Assembly: GCA_946122785.1 (NCBI GenBank)
Contig: CAMGYJ010000006.1
Span: 40,692,066-40,756,065 of the forward strand
DNA from: Linum tenue
Lineage: Eukaryota > Streptophyta > Magnoliopsida > Malpighiales > Linaceae
Length of the DNA: 64,000 nucleotides
Reading direction: 5' to 3'
Shown here: in pieces, positions 22,116 through 33,524 of the stretch
Layout: each line of letters begins with the position of its first letter
Numbering within the stretch: position 1 is the stretch's first letter
Notes under the pieces: generated by a model
Told to the model about the DNA's origin: nothing
What the model saw: the letters and a program-made list of their open reading frames with translations, nothing else
The model's database searches: none
Position numbers and translations under genes: made by a program

Positions 22116-23409
22116 TGTTTTCCCAGCAAGAAAATCAAGAAGAACGAGAATTGAATTTGCACCTTTGACTTCCAAACAAACGATTAATTAAACACGGTCC
22201 ACTCCTCTTTGAACAACGTTCAAACAAGGGTGTTCGATGTTCTTCATGATCTACGAGACAAACTAAATTACATTAAATCTACTCCTATGGAGGTTCAGCG
22301 AGAGCTCCAAAACTAAAACTATGGCTAAATTTGCAGAGGAAAATATAAAAGGATAAAATTTTACATTGTGTTGTCTGGTGTGATTTTGGCTAACTGTTTC
22401 TCTGTCATCTTCACCTCCTATTTATAGCCACCAGAAGTAACTGCCTCAAGAAACTACTCCGCTGACTTGGAGTGACGGTTACCCTCTCAACTTCTATGAC
22501 GGTTACCCTGACATTGGATGTGTCACCTTCTTCAGTCTTGACCCCCTCCTCTTGAGACCTCACTCCCTATTCTTGGTATCTCCTCCATAGCTTCCCTTGT
22601 CTATAGAGAAAAATGGCTAAGGCATGAAGGCAGACCATATGCCACATATGGGTGGGTACTCGAATCACGTGAATCAAACATGGATATAATACTTCACCAT
22701 TTACGAGAGCCCCATACCCCTGACCACATCATGGGGGTGGTATCTTGTGTGACCCACCTGACCACCTCATGGGGGCATATGTTGATCCCCACCCTTGGTC
22801 ATACCGTGGGGGCATCATCATTCTCCATACTTAGCCATATTTTACTCAATGGTATTGCATCCACTAGGGTGGCATGTTCACCACCCCCACCACGTCATGA
22901 GGGTGACGGTACTTTGATACCCCCTCACCACATCATGAGAGTGTCGATATGATGCCCTCGATACGTCCTGGGTGTGGTGATATGATGCTCATCCCCTTAC
23001 TACGTCCGTCCTGGGGGTGGCTATATGGTGTCCACCCCCCTCGACATGTCGTGGTGGTGGCGGTATGATGACCACCTCCCTCACCACGTCATGAGGTGGC
23101 TATATGATGGCCACCCCCATTACCACGCCCTGGGGGTGGCTATATGGTGTCCACCCCCCTCGGCACGTCATGGGGGTGGCTATATGATGGTCACCCCCTC
23201 GGTATATCGTGGGTGGCTCCACCACTTAGCCAAATTTTGGGATGCCTGGGTTAGAATGGCGTGCATGGTGGCATGGGGTAATGGGCCAAAAACCCCACCC
23301 ACGTGGCCCACACAACTTATTTAAACTATTATAAACAAGTTGGCCTTATATAGCCATTTAATTCTTTGTTTTTAACCATGTCGTACAAACTTAATTTTAT
23401 GATTAAACA
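22116..23409 (-). repeat. 3' LTR of element F
   Basis: Its left part is repeated at 27188-27357. The right edge is set by ATTAAACA followed by ATGTCCCCCAACTA, the complement of a polypurine tract. It contains a degenerate minisatellite (about 23005-23220). An alternative right edge at 23926, beside TGCCCCCTAGTT, cannot be excluded. Confidence 0.5.
23005..23220. repeat. Degenerate minisatellite, about 39-bp unit
   Basis: The block CTGGGGGTGGCTATATGGTG plus CCACCCCCCTCGxCACGT recurs at 38-41-bp spacing about five times (near 23011, 23050, 23090, 23129, 23168). The GGGGGTGG and CCACCCCC halves are complementary, so each unit can also fold as a hairpin. More diverged copies of the CACxxCATGGGGGT motif extend left to about 22720. 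Confidence 0.7.
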
Positions 23410-24248
23410 AATGTCCCCCAACTACTTAGTGCATAAGAATTATGGACTAAGTAGTTAACCCAAGTAAATCTCCACACCAAAGATTTTCTTAACTAAATCA
23501 AATCTAATTGTTGGCTTAGCAGATTATTTTCCCCTTTTATAATCCCGACGCAACCAAGGATGGTATAAGCTAGAAATATAGCCAATTATTTTTTTATTAT
23601 TAACATGACTTGAGTAGTTGACACCAATTCGGCCACTGAGGGATTTTGTTTTTTATAGTAATAACCCTCCTTCGTAATTAGGCTAAAAGGCCAAAAACCA
23701 AATATATCGTGATTTAATTTTTTTTATAAACTATTTCCAAACCATGTTTGGTTATAATACGTAATTTCCCGTTCTTGGTGGGACTCAACAAAACTTGCCC
23801 TCATAGTCCTTCTTCCTTCTCGACACAAACCGTGCCCCTCATGCCATTGTGACCACCAATACCCATCGTCATTTTAAATCAAGTGACATGGTATCTTTTT
23901 AAGCTATTGTGGACAAAATAACATCATGCCCCCTAGTTAAACCCAACTGTTACCAATCATACCCCGTGCCACCAACCATCACCCCCTATTTATTGTCATG
24001 AGGAATGTGGTTCACACCTTAGTACGAACTTGGCATGGTTAGGCCACTTTAGTGACCTAATAGTATAATGAGTGATTGACACTTACTAATCGTGGCAAGA
24101 TCCTCACATCAAAACATACTAAATCCTACTCAAACTTGTCATTCCGGCATTATTTTATTTCAAAATCATGATTTGGCTTTTTATATTCATTAATATATTT
24201 TTCTACTTTATTTATTTATTTACTACATATGGCAAGTAGTGACAAGCA

Positions 24249-27162
24249 TCACTGATCTCCATACCCTTTGGCAATAACCAACGTGCCAAAGGTGTACACC
24301 CATTGCGAAGTCCATGGATTAAACCAAACAAGCCAACCATACATCATGTGGCCATGGTTGTTCACATGAGATGATTCTTCACAAGTTGACTTTACATCAT
24401 CCCCTTCATCAGCTTCCTTACCCCTGTCACACTTGGGGTTGAGATGTTCATCTTTGAACATGTTTTCCCTTACACACTCACCACTCTCGTCATCATAACC
24501 ATCTCTTTCTTCTTCGTGTGATCTATCCTCCAACCCCTTGTGGCCCTTAACATCACTATGGACTTGGACATGATTGTCCTTGTCAGTCACTGGTACTTTG
24601 AGACCCGTGGCCATAGAGTTGGCCACCTTGATACTATCTTGAACATCATCATTTTGTTGTGATGGTTCGACCAACCCACCAGGTGCTACTGGATATTGTT
24701 TCCGACGCTCTTTGGCATTCTTACGTAGGAATCTCCTCTTTTGAGTCCTCGTCATCCCCCCAATAGGGACTGGTTGTTGACAATGCATGTCATAAGTATG
24801 CCACCCACCTTGTGGCACATTGGGTAACTTGAAAGTCCTTCTCATCGAAAGAGGGCCAGGTGCCACCCATTTGCCTCCTTTGCCCCCAAGCCGGTTGAAT
24901 GAACCCCTCTACTTGTCTTTGATAAGGTGGGTATCTCGGCCTATGGGGTGGACCAAATCTTTGTTGGACTGATCGATTTTGTCTCACTTCATCCAGTTTG
25001 ATACTCTTTTTACATTGGACACATAGCTTCTCCACCTCACGTGACATCCTAGACACGAACAAGTTGGCCTGCATACCCCTCAATGACTCCCCTCGCTCGA
25101 ACACCACGTTGGGGGCCCCTTGTTGCGGTGTTGTATCCAACACCAGCTGTAAATGAGGGAGCTCAATCTTGGATAAGTCTGGATTAACCATGTTGACACC
25201 AATCACGTTGGGAAACAGGTTGGTATCCACCAGCATAGCATCCTTCTTTAGCTCAGGGAACTTGATACGACCCTTCCCGATGGCATCCTGCAATACATTG
25301 CAAAAGCCACACATGAGTCAGTGAGTGTGACATGCTATTATGCCACTTACAATATTTCTTTCCTTTTAACATTTCAGGGGGTGGGATGTTATGCCCCCTG
25401 TCAACTTGATTTGGCCATCTTTAAAGAGTTGGTCAAATATCAAGTCAGCTTTAGAAATATTGAAAGAATACTTTTGTGGCTGGATGGGGGCACGATTTGT
25501 TCTACCCCCTTGTGGTTCATTGTCCATCTTAGCCAAAGAAACACAAACATATGGCTTCTCTGGAGTTATATTGGCCAAGTCTACCTCTACCTCATTGGCC
25601 TCTTGGCCAATGTGGTTAACATGGTAGCCGATGTTGGTACAGTATTGCCCCCTTGAGGCACTCCTCCTATTCTCCTCTTCTTGAAGAAGAGATTCATATC
25701 TCATAGCACAAGACATGAGTTTGAACAAGACAGAGAATTCTTTGTCTTGGAATCCCCTTGTGCTAACTTGACAAACTCTCTCTCTCTCAAGTTGACAAAA
25801 CAACGGTTACGAGCATTCTTGAAGTTTGTCAAAAAGTGCTCCACCAACTCTCCTAGTTCTTGGCGCATTTGTGCCAAGCCAGCCATAGAAACCTCACGCT
25901 CATATCTATAGAACTGATCATGGAAGATTTGCTCCATCTACTGCCATGTCTGGACGGAATTGGATGGCAAGTTGACATAATAAGCAAAAGCATGTTCTGT
26001 CAATGAGTTGCCAAATACTCTTAACTTAATAAAATCTCTTACATCCCCACATTGGACAGTAAAACGTCTAATGTGCTCCACAGTAGACTGGTCCCCTATC
26101 CCAGTGAATGTGGCAAACTCGGGCACCCTAAAACCCCTTGGGAATGGGTAGAGTCTATCCACCCACTCAGGGTATGGTTTTCGATAAAAAGGTGGCATGG
26201 TGGGTCTCACTCACATGCCAAATTGCTCGGCAAGAAGTTGAGCCACTTGGTCCCTTAGAGTGTTGGGATAATGCCCCCTGGTTGCCCCCCTTGGGGTATG
26301 AACCCCATGGGGTCCATGCCATGCCCATTGAAATGGAGTGGCATGGGTGTTGGGTACACCCTTGGAGGAACTTGATCTCCCCCACCTAACCCTACTCCCC
26401 CTCCCAAGTGAGCAGGCACCGTATAGGGCCTTGCCACTGGTATGGGTATGGGGGGCGGTTCCACTGGAGTAGAATGTGTGACTCCTAACTTCTCACCACG
26501 TGGGGGAATTTCACCAACTCCCACAATAAGTAACCCCTCCACTAGAGTAGTGGCGGGAATCTCGTCGCGATTCATGCGATGAGGGGTTGGTTGGTTTGTC
26601 ATCGGCGAGGAGAAGTTATCTTGTCGTGGCTGACTGTTTCCGCCGCCGACGGGAGATGAACTAAAATTTCCAAATTTGCTATTAGGGTTTGGATTCCCGT
26701 CATCTAATAGCAGGGCTCTAGATTGAACCAATGGCGTGGTTAAAATTTTCTAAACTCATCAAAATCATTTTTGTTCTTATTGACCACTTCGAACAATTGA
26801 CTCAGACGTCTATCTAGTTGAGAATTAAGACAATCAATTTGAGAGTTTACCTGATGAGAAGCAGCTTTAGCCTCCTCCATCATGCGACGGTTCCCCACCA
26901 TCATTTGGCGGTTCTCCTCTGTGGCTTGACGGTTCTCTGCCACAAGCTTGCGGTTCTCCTCCATCATTTGACGAAGGACCCCTACTTCTTCACCAATATC
27001 TCCACTTGGCGTCGCCGTTGGTAGGATCTCCGCCCCTCCATTGTTTTCGGCCACCGCCTCTGCAACTCGGCCAAGTTCAATGTTGGCCACCTGCTCCTCC
27101 ACAAAACCAGCTAGAGCGTCACCTTCTTGATTCCTACGCATCGGAGCCATCAAATCAAACAC
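24249..27162 (-). pseudogene. gag of element F (Tat-like)
   Basis: Read leftward on the minus strand. An N-terminal piece with repeated EENRxMMxxNR heptads is predicted coiled coil (26740-27162). Then comes a Pro/Gly-rich stretch (26255-26731) and a gag core with YPFPRGFRVPEFATF and VRDFIKLRVF (25938-26210). The second core half ends ARNRCFVNLREREFVKLAQ (25701-25937). The C-terminal region (24249-25314) includes a basic MTRTQKRRFLRKNAKERRK. The order matches gag of Tat-type plant elements. It is broken by several frameshifts. No downstream pol domain follows. Confidence 0.7.
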
Positions 27163-27399
27163 ACGTGTCCCACTAGGCGTGCCAATTTTTTTTCCCAGCG
27201 AGAAAATCTAGATGAACGAGAATTGAATTTGCACCTTTGACTTCCAAACAAACGATTAATTAAACACGGCCCACACCTCTTTGAACAAAGTTCAAACAAG
27301 GGTGTTTGATGTTCTTGATGATCTACGAGACAAACTAAATTACATTAAATCTACTCCGCCTCAAACGGGGTGGTCGGGATCTCCCATCCAGAGAAAGGA

Positions 27400-27489
27400 A
27401 CTTTCAAAGTGAATGGACACTGCCTCAAACGTTACCTTGGAGGAGAGGTAATACCTCAAAAGGAGGTGGTATTCCTACAAGATGCCTGA
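27400..27489 (+). pseudogene. C-terminal tail of element A integrase/pol
   Basis: The plus-strand translation gives TFKVNGHCLKRYLGGE followed by a stop at 27487. This is the extreme C-terminus of Athila-like polyproteins (pattern FKVNGxRLKxYxGG). It proves that A once carried pol and that everything between gag and this tail was deleted together with the right part of F. Confidence 0.7.
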
Positions 27490-29548
27490 TGTGGAGTCTC
27501 CGTCTAGCTAAAGGCGTTAAAGTGACACTTGTTGGGAGGCAACCCAATGAAGGTTAGCAAGTTTGTCCTACTACTACTATCGTATTGTGTTGTGTAATAA
27601 CCTCGCCTTGAGCAAGTCGTATGGTGTTTGTGTATGTGTCTTTTTGTCTTCTCCTTGAAGCTCCAAATCTCCTACCCCGAAAACAATTCCAACTTTCACT
27701 CACCAACCAAAGTGGTAACGTCGTTCTACCCCTATCTTACGCCATTGAGGGCAATGTCAAGTTTAAGTGTGTGTGTGGGGGGGGGGGGGGGGGGAGGGTA
27801 GTTTATTATTATGCTTGTGTGAGTGTGATTGATGCTTGGAGCCTTGATGTTTGCCCAAATTTAAAAAATTTTAGGACTTCAAGCAATGTTTGCATGATCA
27901 AAGTGGCCGGTTTGTGGGAAAACTTCGTGTCTATTTGCTTTAACCTTGAATTGTTGCATGTGATCGAGTATGTCCTATGATGATGACTGAGAGGTGTATT
28001 AGGATAGTGAAAAGGTTTAGTTCTCATGTGTGCAAAAATGAATGGATGTTTTTACTCGATTACTTGTTGATTACAATTTCCATGCATGTTGCTTTGTGAA
28101 TTGGAATAGATGGTTGGGTGACTAGATAGCCATGCGAGTTTTGAGCCGATCGTTTTCGTCTTGTGTGCTTAGATCCTTCCTACCGTGGCAAGGAACATCA
28201 CAGTTGTCACTAGTGAGTATGATGTAGGCATAGGATTAGTCCACGCCTAAATGTTGATTGTCTCGAAATGTTTCATCCACTAGTCAACCCCTTTGAGCCT
28301 TGTGACTTTGGGGGTCCTTCTCATGTTAGGTGCTTTTTGCTTGTGACCTTAATGGTGTTGATAGAACGACCCCAAAATCCTTTCTTCGCGTCTATACATG
28401 TGTCATCCTTGTCTCCCGGAGCTCTCACTTTTGAGTTCCATTGAGGTTCTGCATAGGAGGATTTTGTGCGGTTCTTGCTAGGAACGAAAGTGAAAGGAAG
28501 AGTAGTGTTGGAGTGAGTTCTTAAAAAGGATAGCATTGATCGTTAAAAGTAGTGTGGCAAATGTTTTAACTCTCTAGTACCCCCCTCAAAAAGAAAAGAA
28601 AAGGAAAGAAAAAGAAAGTAGAAGAAAGAAAAAGAAAAAGAAATGAAAAAGAGGTAATAAAACGGGGTGAATAAAGTAGAGAGTGCCGCAAGGAATCAAA
28701 GAGTATGCTCGAGGAGAGGTTTCCTGGCAATCAAGCCATTGAAACCTCCCCATTGTCTTAGAACTCATTCACTACCAAATCGAAATGTGATACCAAGAGT
28801 AGACCGAGGAAGAGTGCCTAAAGGAAGTTCATGATGGGTGATAGTTTGGAAGGGAGAAGCAAAGTTTTTGGCCAATGCTAGTGCCATTGTTTGTAAGGAA
28901 GGTTCTTAGTCGAAACCATAGAACCTTCGGTTTTAGGGTGAAGATGTAGGACCTCGTGATGTGTTTGCCACCACCCATAAAGCCTTTTCCCCATGTCCAA
29001 GATAATCTCCAGTCATTTGAACCCGTGTCTAAGACCTCCAGGCAAGCTAGTGATGACAACCATTCCGTGAACTCTAGCATTTAGAGGTTGTCACTGTGGT
29101 GTTGAGAGGATAGGGCAGAGTGTTGATGATTGTGCACATTATTTGCACCAAAAGGTCCCGACCCCACTGGTTAAGAGAGTGAGTGATTCATTCTTGTGTT
29201 GCATGTCATATCATACCCCGGTGAGGAGCTTTGTTGCCCATCTGTTTGTTCCTTGGACTTGAACTCTATGCATGGTTAGTTGTGGTTGGTAAGTGATCTT
29301 GTTGAAACTTGCATTGATTCATGAACAAGGTGAGAGCTTTTCATTTGCCCGTTTCTAGTAGCCTCGAATGTCGTTTGTGGTGGATGTCGGTATTTCTTGT
29401 AACGGTCTTTGTTTTAATTGCCAATAGACATTTGGGAGTCACCACTTTGTGCCCTTTGATTTGTCCCCAAAGCATTTTGATAGGTTGAGATATTACCTAG
29501 TGTGAAATGGTTTGCTTGGGGACAAGCAATCGTCTAAGTGTGGGGGAG
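27490..29548 (+). mobile_element. 3' untranslated internal region of element A
   Basis: Starts with the GTTGGGAGGCAACCCAA hairpin (27531-27547) and includes an 18-G run (27777-27794) after AAGTGTGTGTG. It continues for 1.75 kb with no gene and ends in the polypurine tract AAGTGTGGGGGAG just before the 3' LTR. Much of 27850-29548 is colinear with 61240-62909 of element B. A purine-rich AAAGAAA stretch lies at 28590-28650. Small frames here show no domain. Confidence 0.7.
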
Positions 29549-31832
29549 TGATTCGGGCCTAATTGTATGTAGACATTTTATCCTCGTTTCTCTTGGGCGT
29601 TTGTGGCATTTGAACTCCTAAAATGTCTATTTTACGCTAGGCTTTGTGCGTTTCAGTGTATTTCAGGATCTATTAGGTGAAACCAGACCTGGATTCGAAA
29701 GTTGGAAGAAAACGAGCAAAGACCGGGCAAAGGGAGTGATTCAGGCTATGTTCATGGTTACCCATTGGAGTTCACAGTCTCCTAAGGTCGTGAACAAAAG
29801 CCATAAACCGTGAACCGCGAAGCATCCAGGCCGAATTCTGAAGTTACTGACGCCGAGTGAGTTTACGGTCACCAAGACCTTGAACTTTGAGTGCAAACCG
29901 TGAACTCAAGTGAGTGAAGCGGTGCATTTCGACACAGCACTCCAAGTTCACGGACGCGTTGAAGAGTTCACGGCGTGAACTGAAGCCGTAAACTGAGCCC
30001 GATCCCAGTATATAACGGGAGCTGAAAGGAAGAGAGAGGGAGAGTCCAAGTGTGAGAAACAACCTAGGGGTATTCAAACAGATTAGTTATTGTGGGAACC
30101 ATATTAACCGGTGGCATTCGGTTAATTTGGTTTGGTTATTTTGGATAATTGGTTTGGTTTGGTTAAACAATTTAGCTTATTTGGTTTAGGTGGTTTGGTT
30201 TGGTTTCACTGCTAACCAATGAAACCAATTAACCAATTAATGCTACACCTAATATACAAAATTATTTATACTTCCATGCAACCAAACCAAACTTTTGTAA
30301 TTCCCTATTTTATGTCCATGTGCACAACAAACTAAAACATTATGGCTCAAAAATTAAATGGGCCTGCCTATTTACTAAACCAAAATATTTTGGATAGCTA
30401 CTAGACTTTAGGATTACGTACATTACCATGACAAACACCTCAAACTATGTATAGTTTAAGTGTTTTGTTGGAGAGCTTTAACATCCTAATTAGTGGTATT
30501 TGTATGTATTTAATATTTATGTTAAGGGTTAGTTGTAAGCTAACTAAATTAGGTGCATAGATGATGAATGATGTATTAACTCGAATGATGATGATAATCA
30601 TGGATGGTTAGTCTTATTATTATTGCTTACATATAATGATAGTTTATGATAGTACAACATAAGGTTATTTTTCATTCATTAACATGATAATTGTTTTCAT
30701 GTAATGTTATGTTATTTGGTTAATCCGATTATCCGATTAACCAAACCAATTAAACTTTGGTTTGGTTAATTTGGTTTTCGTGTTAATTTGGACGGTTTGG
30801 TTAAGACATTTTATTACATGGTTAATGAAATTTAGGCTTAATTGATTTGGTTATTACCACGGTTACCATTTGAACACCCCTAAAAGCACCTTCTTCTTCA
30901 GATTTTAGAGAGAGAAAGGAAGAACCAAAGAAGAAAGGAGGCTAGGGTTTGCTCCAAGTGGTGAATTGGGAAGAATCTCCTCAAGAGAAGATCAACACAA
31001 GATCAAAGGAGAGTTAAGGCATCACCATGATGGTTTCTACTTCATTCTTTTGTGTTCTTCCCCTTTCAAGCATGGAGTAGTTACCTTTTTCACTTGGGTG
31101 TTGTGAAACCCTAAATATTTGCCATGTAGTTGTTGTGTGAATTGAATGATTGTTTATGGGTGTTTTTTAATCTAATGATTGATGTATTTTTCATGATGAT
31201 TGTGCATATTTGTGCTTAGCAATCTAATTGGCCATTCTAACCTAGGTTAGAGGGGAACCCCCCCCCCCTTCCAAAGAGGATCAATTGAGTTGGGATTCCT
31301 TGATCTTTTCAAGCCACCTACCTTGGTTAATGTAGGGCAAACCTCTATCTTGAATTAAATGACTAGGTTAATCGTGATTAAGCCGTCCAACCATCGGTTT
31401 GTGGGAGAAGGTAAGTCAACCTCCAATTGCCTTAACCAAGAGGGCTACTCTAGTAGCCTATAATGTATCCCTTGTTATGACAATTAAGAGTGTGGTCTTC
31501 GACCATAGTTTTACATCCTAGCTGTTCATGATTGCCTCGCCCATAACGACCCATTCGAGTCCACGAGCTATGGTAGTAGTTAGGGGGAAGTGACACCCGA
31601 GTGATCCTTCTCATATAGAGCTTTCAAACCATTTACTTTTGCTTTGTTTTACTTTAAACCTTATTGTTTTCAACCAAAAACCAATCCGCTAGATAATGTT
31701 TCAAACAATGGAAGTAGAGGTGCATGGACCAGCCCGAGTTGATATTTAAACATAGTTGCCCTATATTGCATCCATCTAAGGTTTATACTTGACCCTTATG
31801 TGGGATTTTGTTGTGATATTCGGGACGAGTCA
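29549..31832 (+). repeat. 3' LTR of element A, with hAT insertion
   Basis: Runs from TGATTCGGGCC to GACGAGTCA and is directly preceded by the polypurine tract. It is colinear with the 5' LTR except for the 818-bp MITE at 30065-30882. The GGGCG target duplication follows. Confidence 0.88.
30065..30882. mobile_element. hAT-like non-autonomous element
   Basis: The ends TAGGGGTATTCAAA and the complement of TTTGAACACCCCTA match at 13 of 14 positions. It is flanked by 8-bp duplications AAACAACC (30057-30064) and AAAGCACC (30883-30890), six of eight identical. The sister LTR at 20338 has a single AAAGCACC at this point, so the empty site is present in the same window. The interior is AT-rich, with GGTTTGGTTAA-type subterminal repeats near both ends. 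No transposase is encoded. Confidence 0.85.
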
Positions 31833-31837
31833 GGGCG

Positions 31838-32584
31838 TTATTTGGGAGTTTTGGCCACCGATTTCAACGATAGAATCATGATCTCTCCCTTTTCATTCTC
31901 TGTAAGCACTTGTCAATATGAGTAGCTAGCTCCTTTATTTGTGTAATTCTGCGAGCCCTAGATGTTCCTTGACTATGTAAAACCTTCAATTTTGGCACGA
32001 ATATGAGTTTTATTGCATCTCTTTTTTCTTTGTTTGGTTTTATTGTGTTATCTATTGTCACTGGACTTCGAGCTTAGTGGAAGCTATGCATACCTCCGTG
32101 AGGTGATACTTAGAAATCCTAGTCGATTTGAATGAGACCAGACAATGGCATCCCTCACAATCGATCATCAGTCGATAGGACTATATGACTTCCTTAAAGT
32201 AAAACTATGTAGGGCCCTTGTTACCTATTAGATCCTGTAAATACCGTGAAACAAGGTAAGAATAGATGATACATGGATCAAGCAAATCACATGTTGCCAG
32301 GATTTAGTGTTGCGATATAAGGTTATAGCATAATGCGTTTACGTGAATTTTCCTTATTGTGTGTATAGGAAGGTTTGAGTGCATATGTCAAAAATATATA
32401 CACCACTTCAAATGCAATACACGCCCACAATCAGTCTCGGTTGCATACTGTGACATATGCAATTTGCAGGTTGGAGATCATGCTTGCCTATGGAGCACAG
32501 TAAGTGAATTCTCTCAATCGTGGCCACCTATAGCCTATATCGTAAATTCGTAATGTGGTGTCGAATCAAGGGAGTGGGGGAGCT
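31838..32584 (+). mobile_element. Remnant of element E leader and fragment ahead of LTR H
   Basis: Resumes element E after A. A degraded primer-site-like TTTTGGCCACCG is at 31849-31860. Beyond it I find no gag motif. The last bases, GGGAGTGGGGGAGCT, form a polypurine tract for the next LTR, so somewhere in this stretch E gives way to the 3' end of another element. The boundary is not visible. Confidence 0.4.
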
Positions 32585-33524
32585 TGTGATACAATCCTGG
32601 AATCGATCAAATTCCATCCAGGATTGATCGTCAAAGAGGACAAGTCGAATTCCGAGAAAGAAACAGAAAATTGTCCAAGTCATTTTCCGTGTTCAAATAG
32701 CCGACTTTCGAGGCTTGGTTCTCGCAAATGGCTAGATGAAAATTCAAGATTAAGGCTTGTTTTGAAGCTGGAGTGTCCCTATACACGTTGGTATGCTTGG
32801 GAGCTCGAGAGGAAGTTCAGAAGAGCATTTTCGAGGCTGATCATAAGGCTATGCCAAAACTGGAAAACTGGAAACGTGACTGTGAAGCCTACTTTGGAGA
32901 TCAATTCAAGAAGCATGGGTGAGATTGGAGTCCAAAGGCTTCCACAACATGAAACTAGGTATGTTTTTATACAAAGTAAAGGAATTGGATGAAAGATTGG
33001 AATTTTGAAAGGCCTCGGACGAAAGACGCCAAGTTAGTACGAAAGTTGTTTTTGGATTGTTTGCTGGCAGCTTTCTTGTGCGTAAAGAAAGGAGTTTGAG
33101 TCCGAATTTTGTAACATTTTTACAGTAGAATTTTACCTTATTTGTTTCCTTGTTCATTTAGGTTTGTATTAGGTTTTCTTGGCTATAAATAGACTTCTAT
33201 TTTCGTTGTAAATACTTAGATTTTGATGAATTAAATTGAAACCTTTGGGTTTTTGCAAGTTCGCGTACTTGTGTGAGCTTTGGTGGATTTCAAGCTCGTT
33301 GAGCTCTTGTATCGATCAAAAACGCGTTGATCGTGGCCGGACATCTATCGTTATACCAATCGAGCCTTTCCCCAAGTATGGAATTGCACTTTTGGTTCCG
33401 TTTTATGATCAAAGTTTGTATTAAGAACGCTTCGTTCTTGAGTCGTTAGCTACGTGACTTTGATAATATACACCCCCAGGGCGTATTAGCTTGCCTATGC
33501 AACGCCTTACCTTCCGCTACAACA
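32585..33524 (+). mobile_element. 3' LTR of a chromovirus-like element (H)
   Basis: Begins TGTGATACAATCC directly after a polypurine tract and includes a TATA box in GGCTATAAATAGAC (33184-33191). A candidate end is CTACAACA. The arrangement resembles plant chromovirus LTRs and G's LTR. The flanking pentamers GAGCT and TTGCT do not match, so it is not a simple solo LTR; the rest of H appears deleted. Confidence 0.5.

Larger units (their letters stand above)
22116..27357 (-). mobile_element. Gag-only (TR-GAG-like) LTR element F nested in A
   Basis: The two ends share a 170-bp direct repeat (22116-22285 and 27188-27357). On the minus strand the right repeat is followed by a primer-site-like TTGGCACGCCTAGTGGGAC, then gag. 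The left LTR extends further, to about 23409, where the complement of AGTTGGGGGACATT looks like a polypurine tract. The right LTR is cut at 27357. A target duplication would begin with GAGAC on the left; its partner is lost with the deletion. No protease, reverse transcriptase or integrase was seen. Confidence 0.7.
19836..31832 (+). mobile_element. Athila-like LTR retrotransposon A (complete ends, gutted interior)
   Basis: Two LTRs, a primer site, gag and an integrase tail are flanked by a perfect target duplication GGGCG (19831-19835 and 31833-31837). The 5' LTR is 1452 bp; the 3' LTR is 1458 bp once the hAT insertion and its duplicated site are removed. Most of gag plus all of protease, reverse transcriptase and RNase H are missing, replaced by a minus-strand element (F) and a deletion. 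It is immobile without helpers. Confidence 0.9.

Noticed and set aside
22680..23324. Plus-strand frames of 90 and 99 codons
   Set aside because: They translate a minisatellite (HHVMRW, GVAIWCPP repeats) in the F LTR, not a gene.
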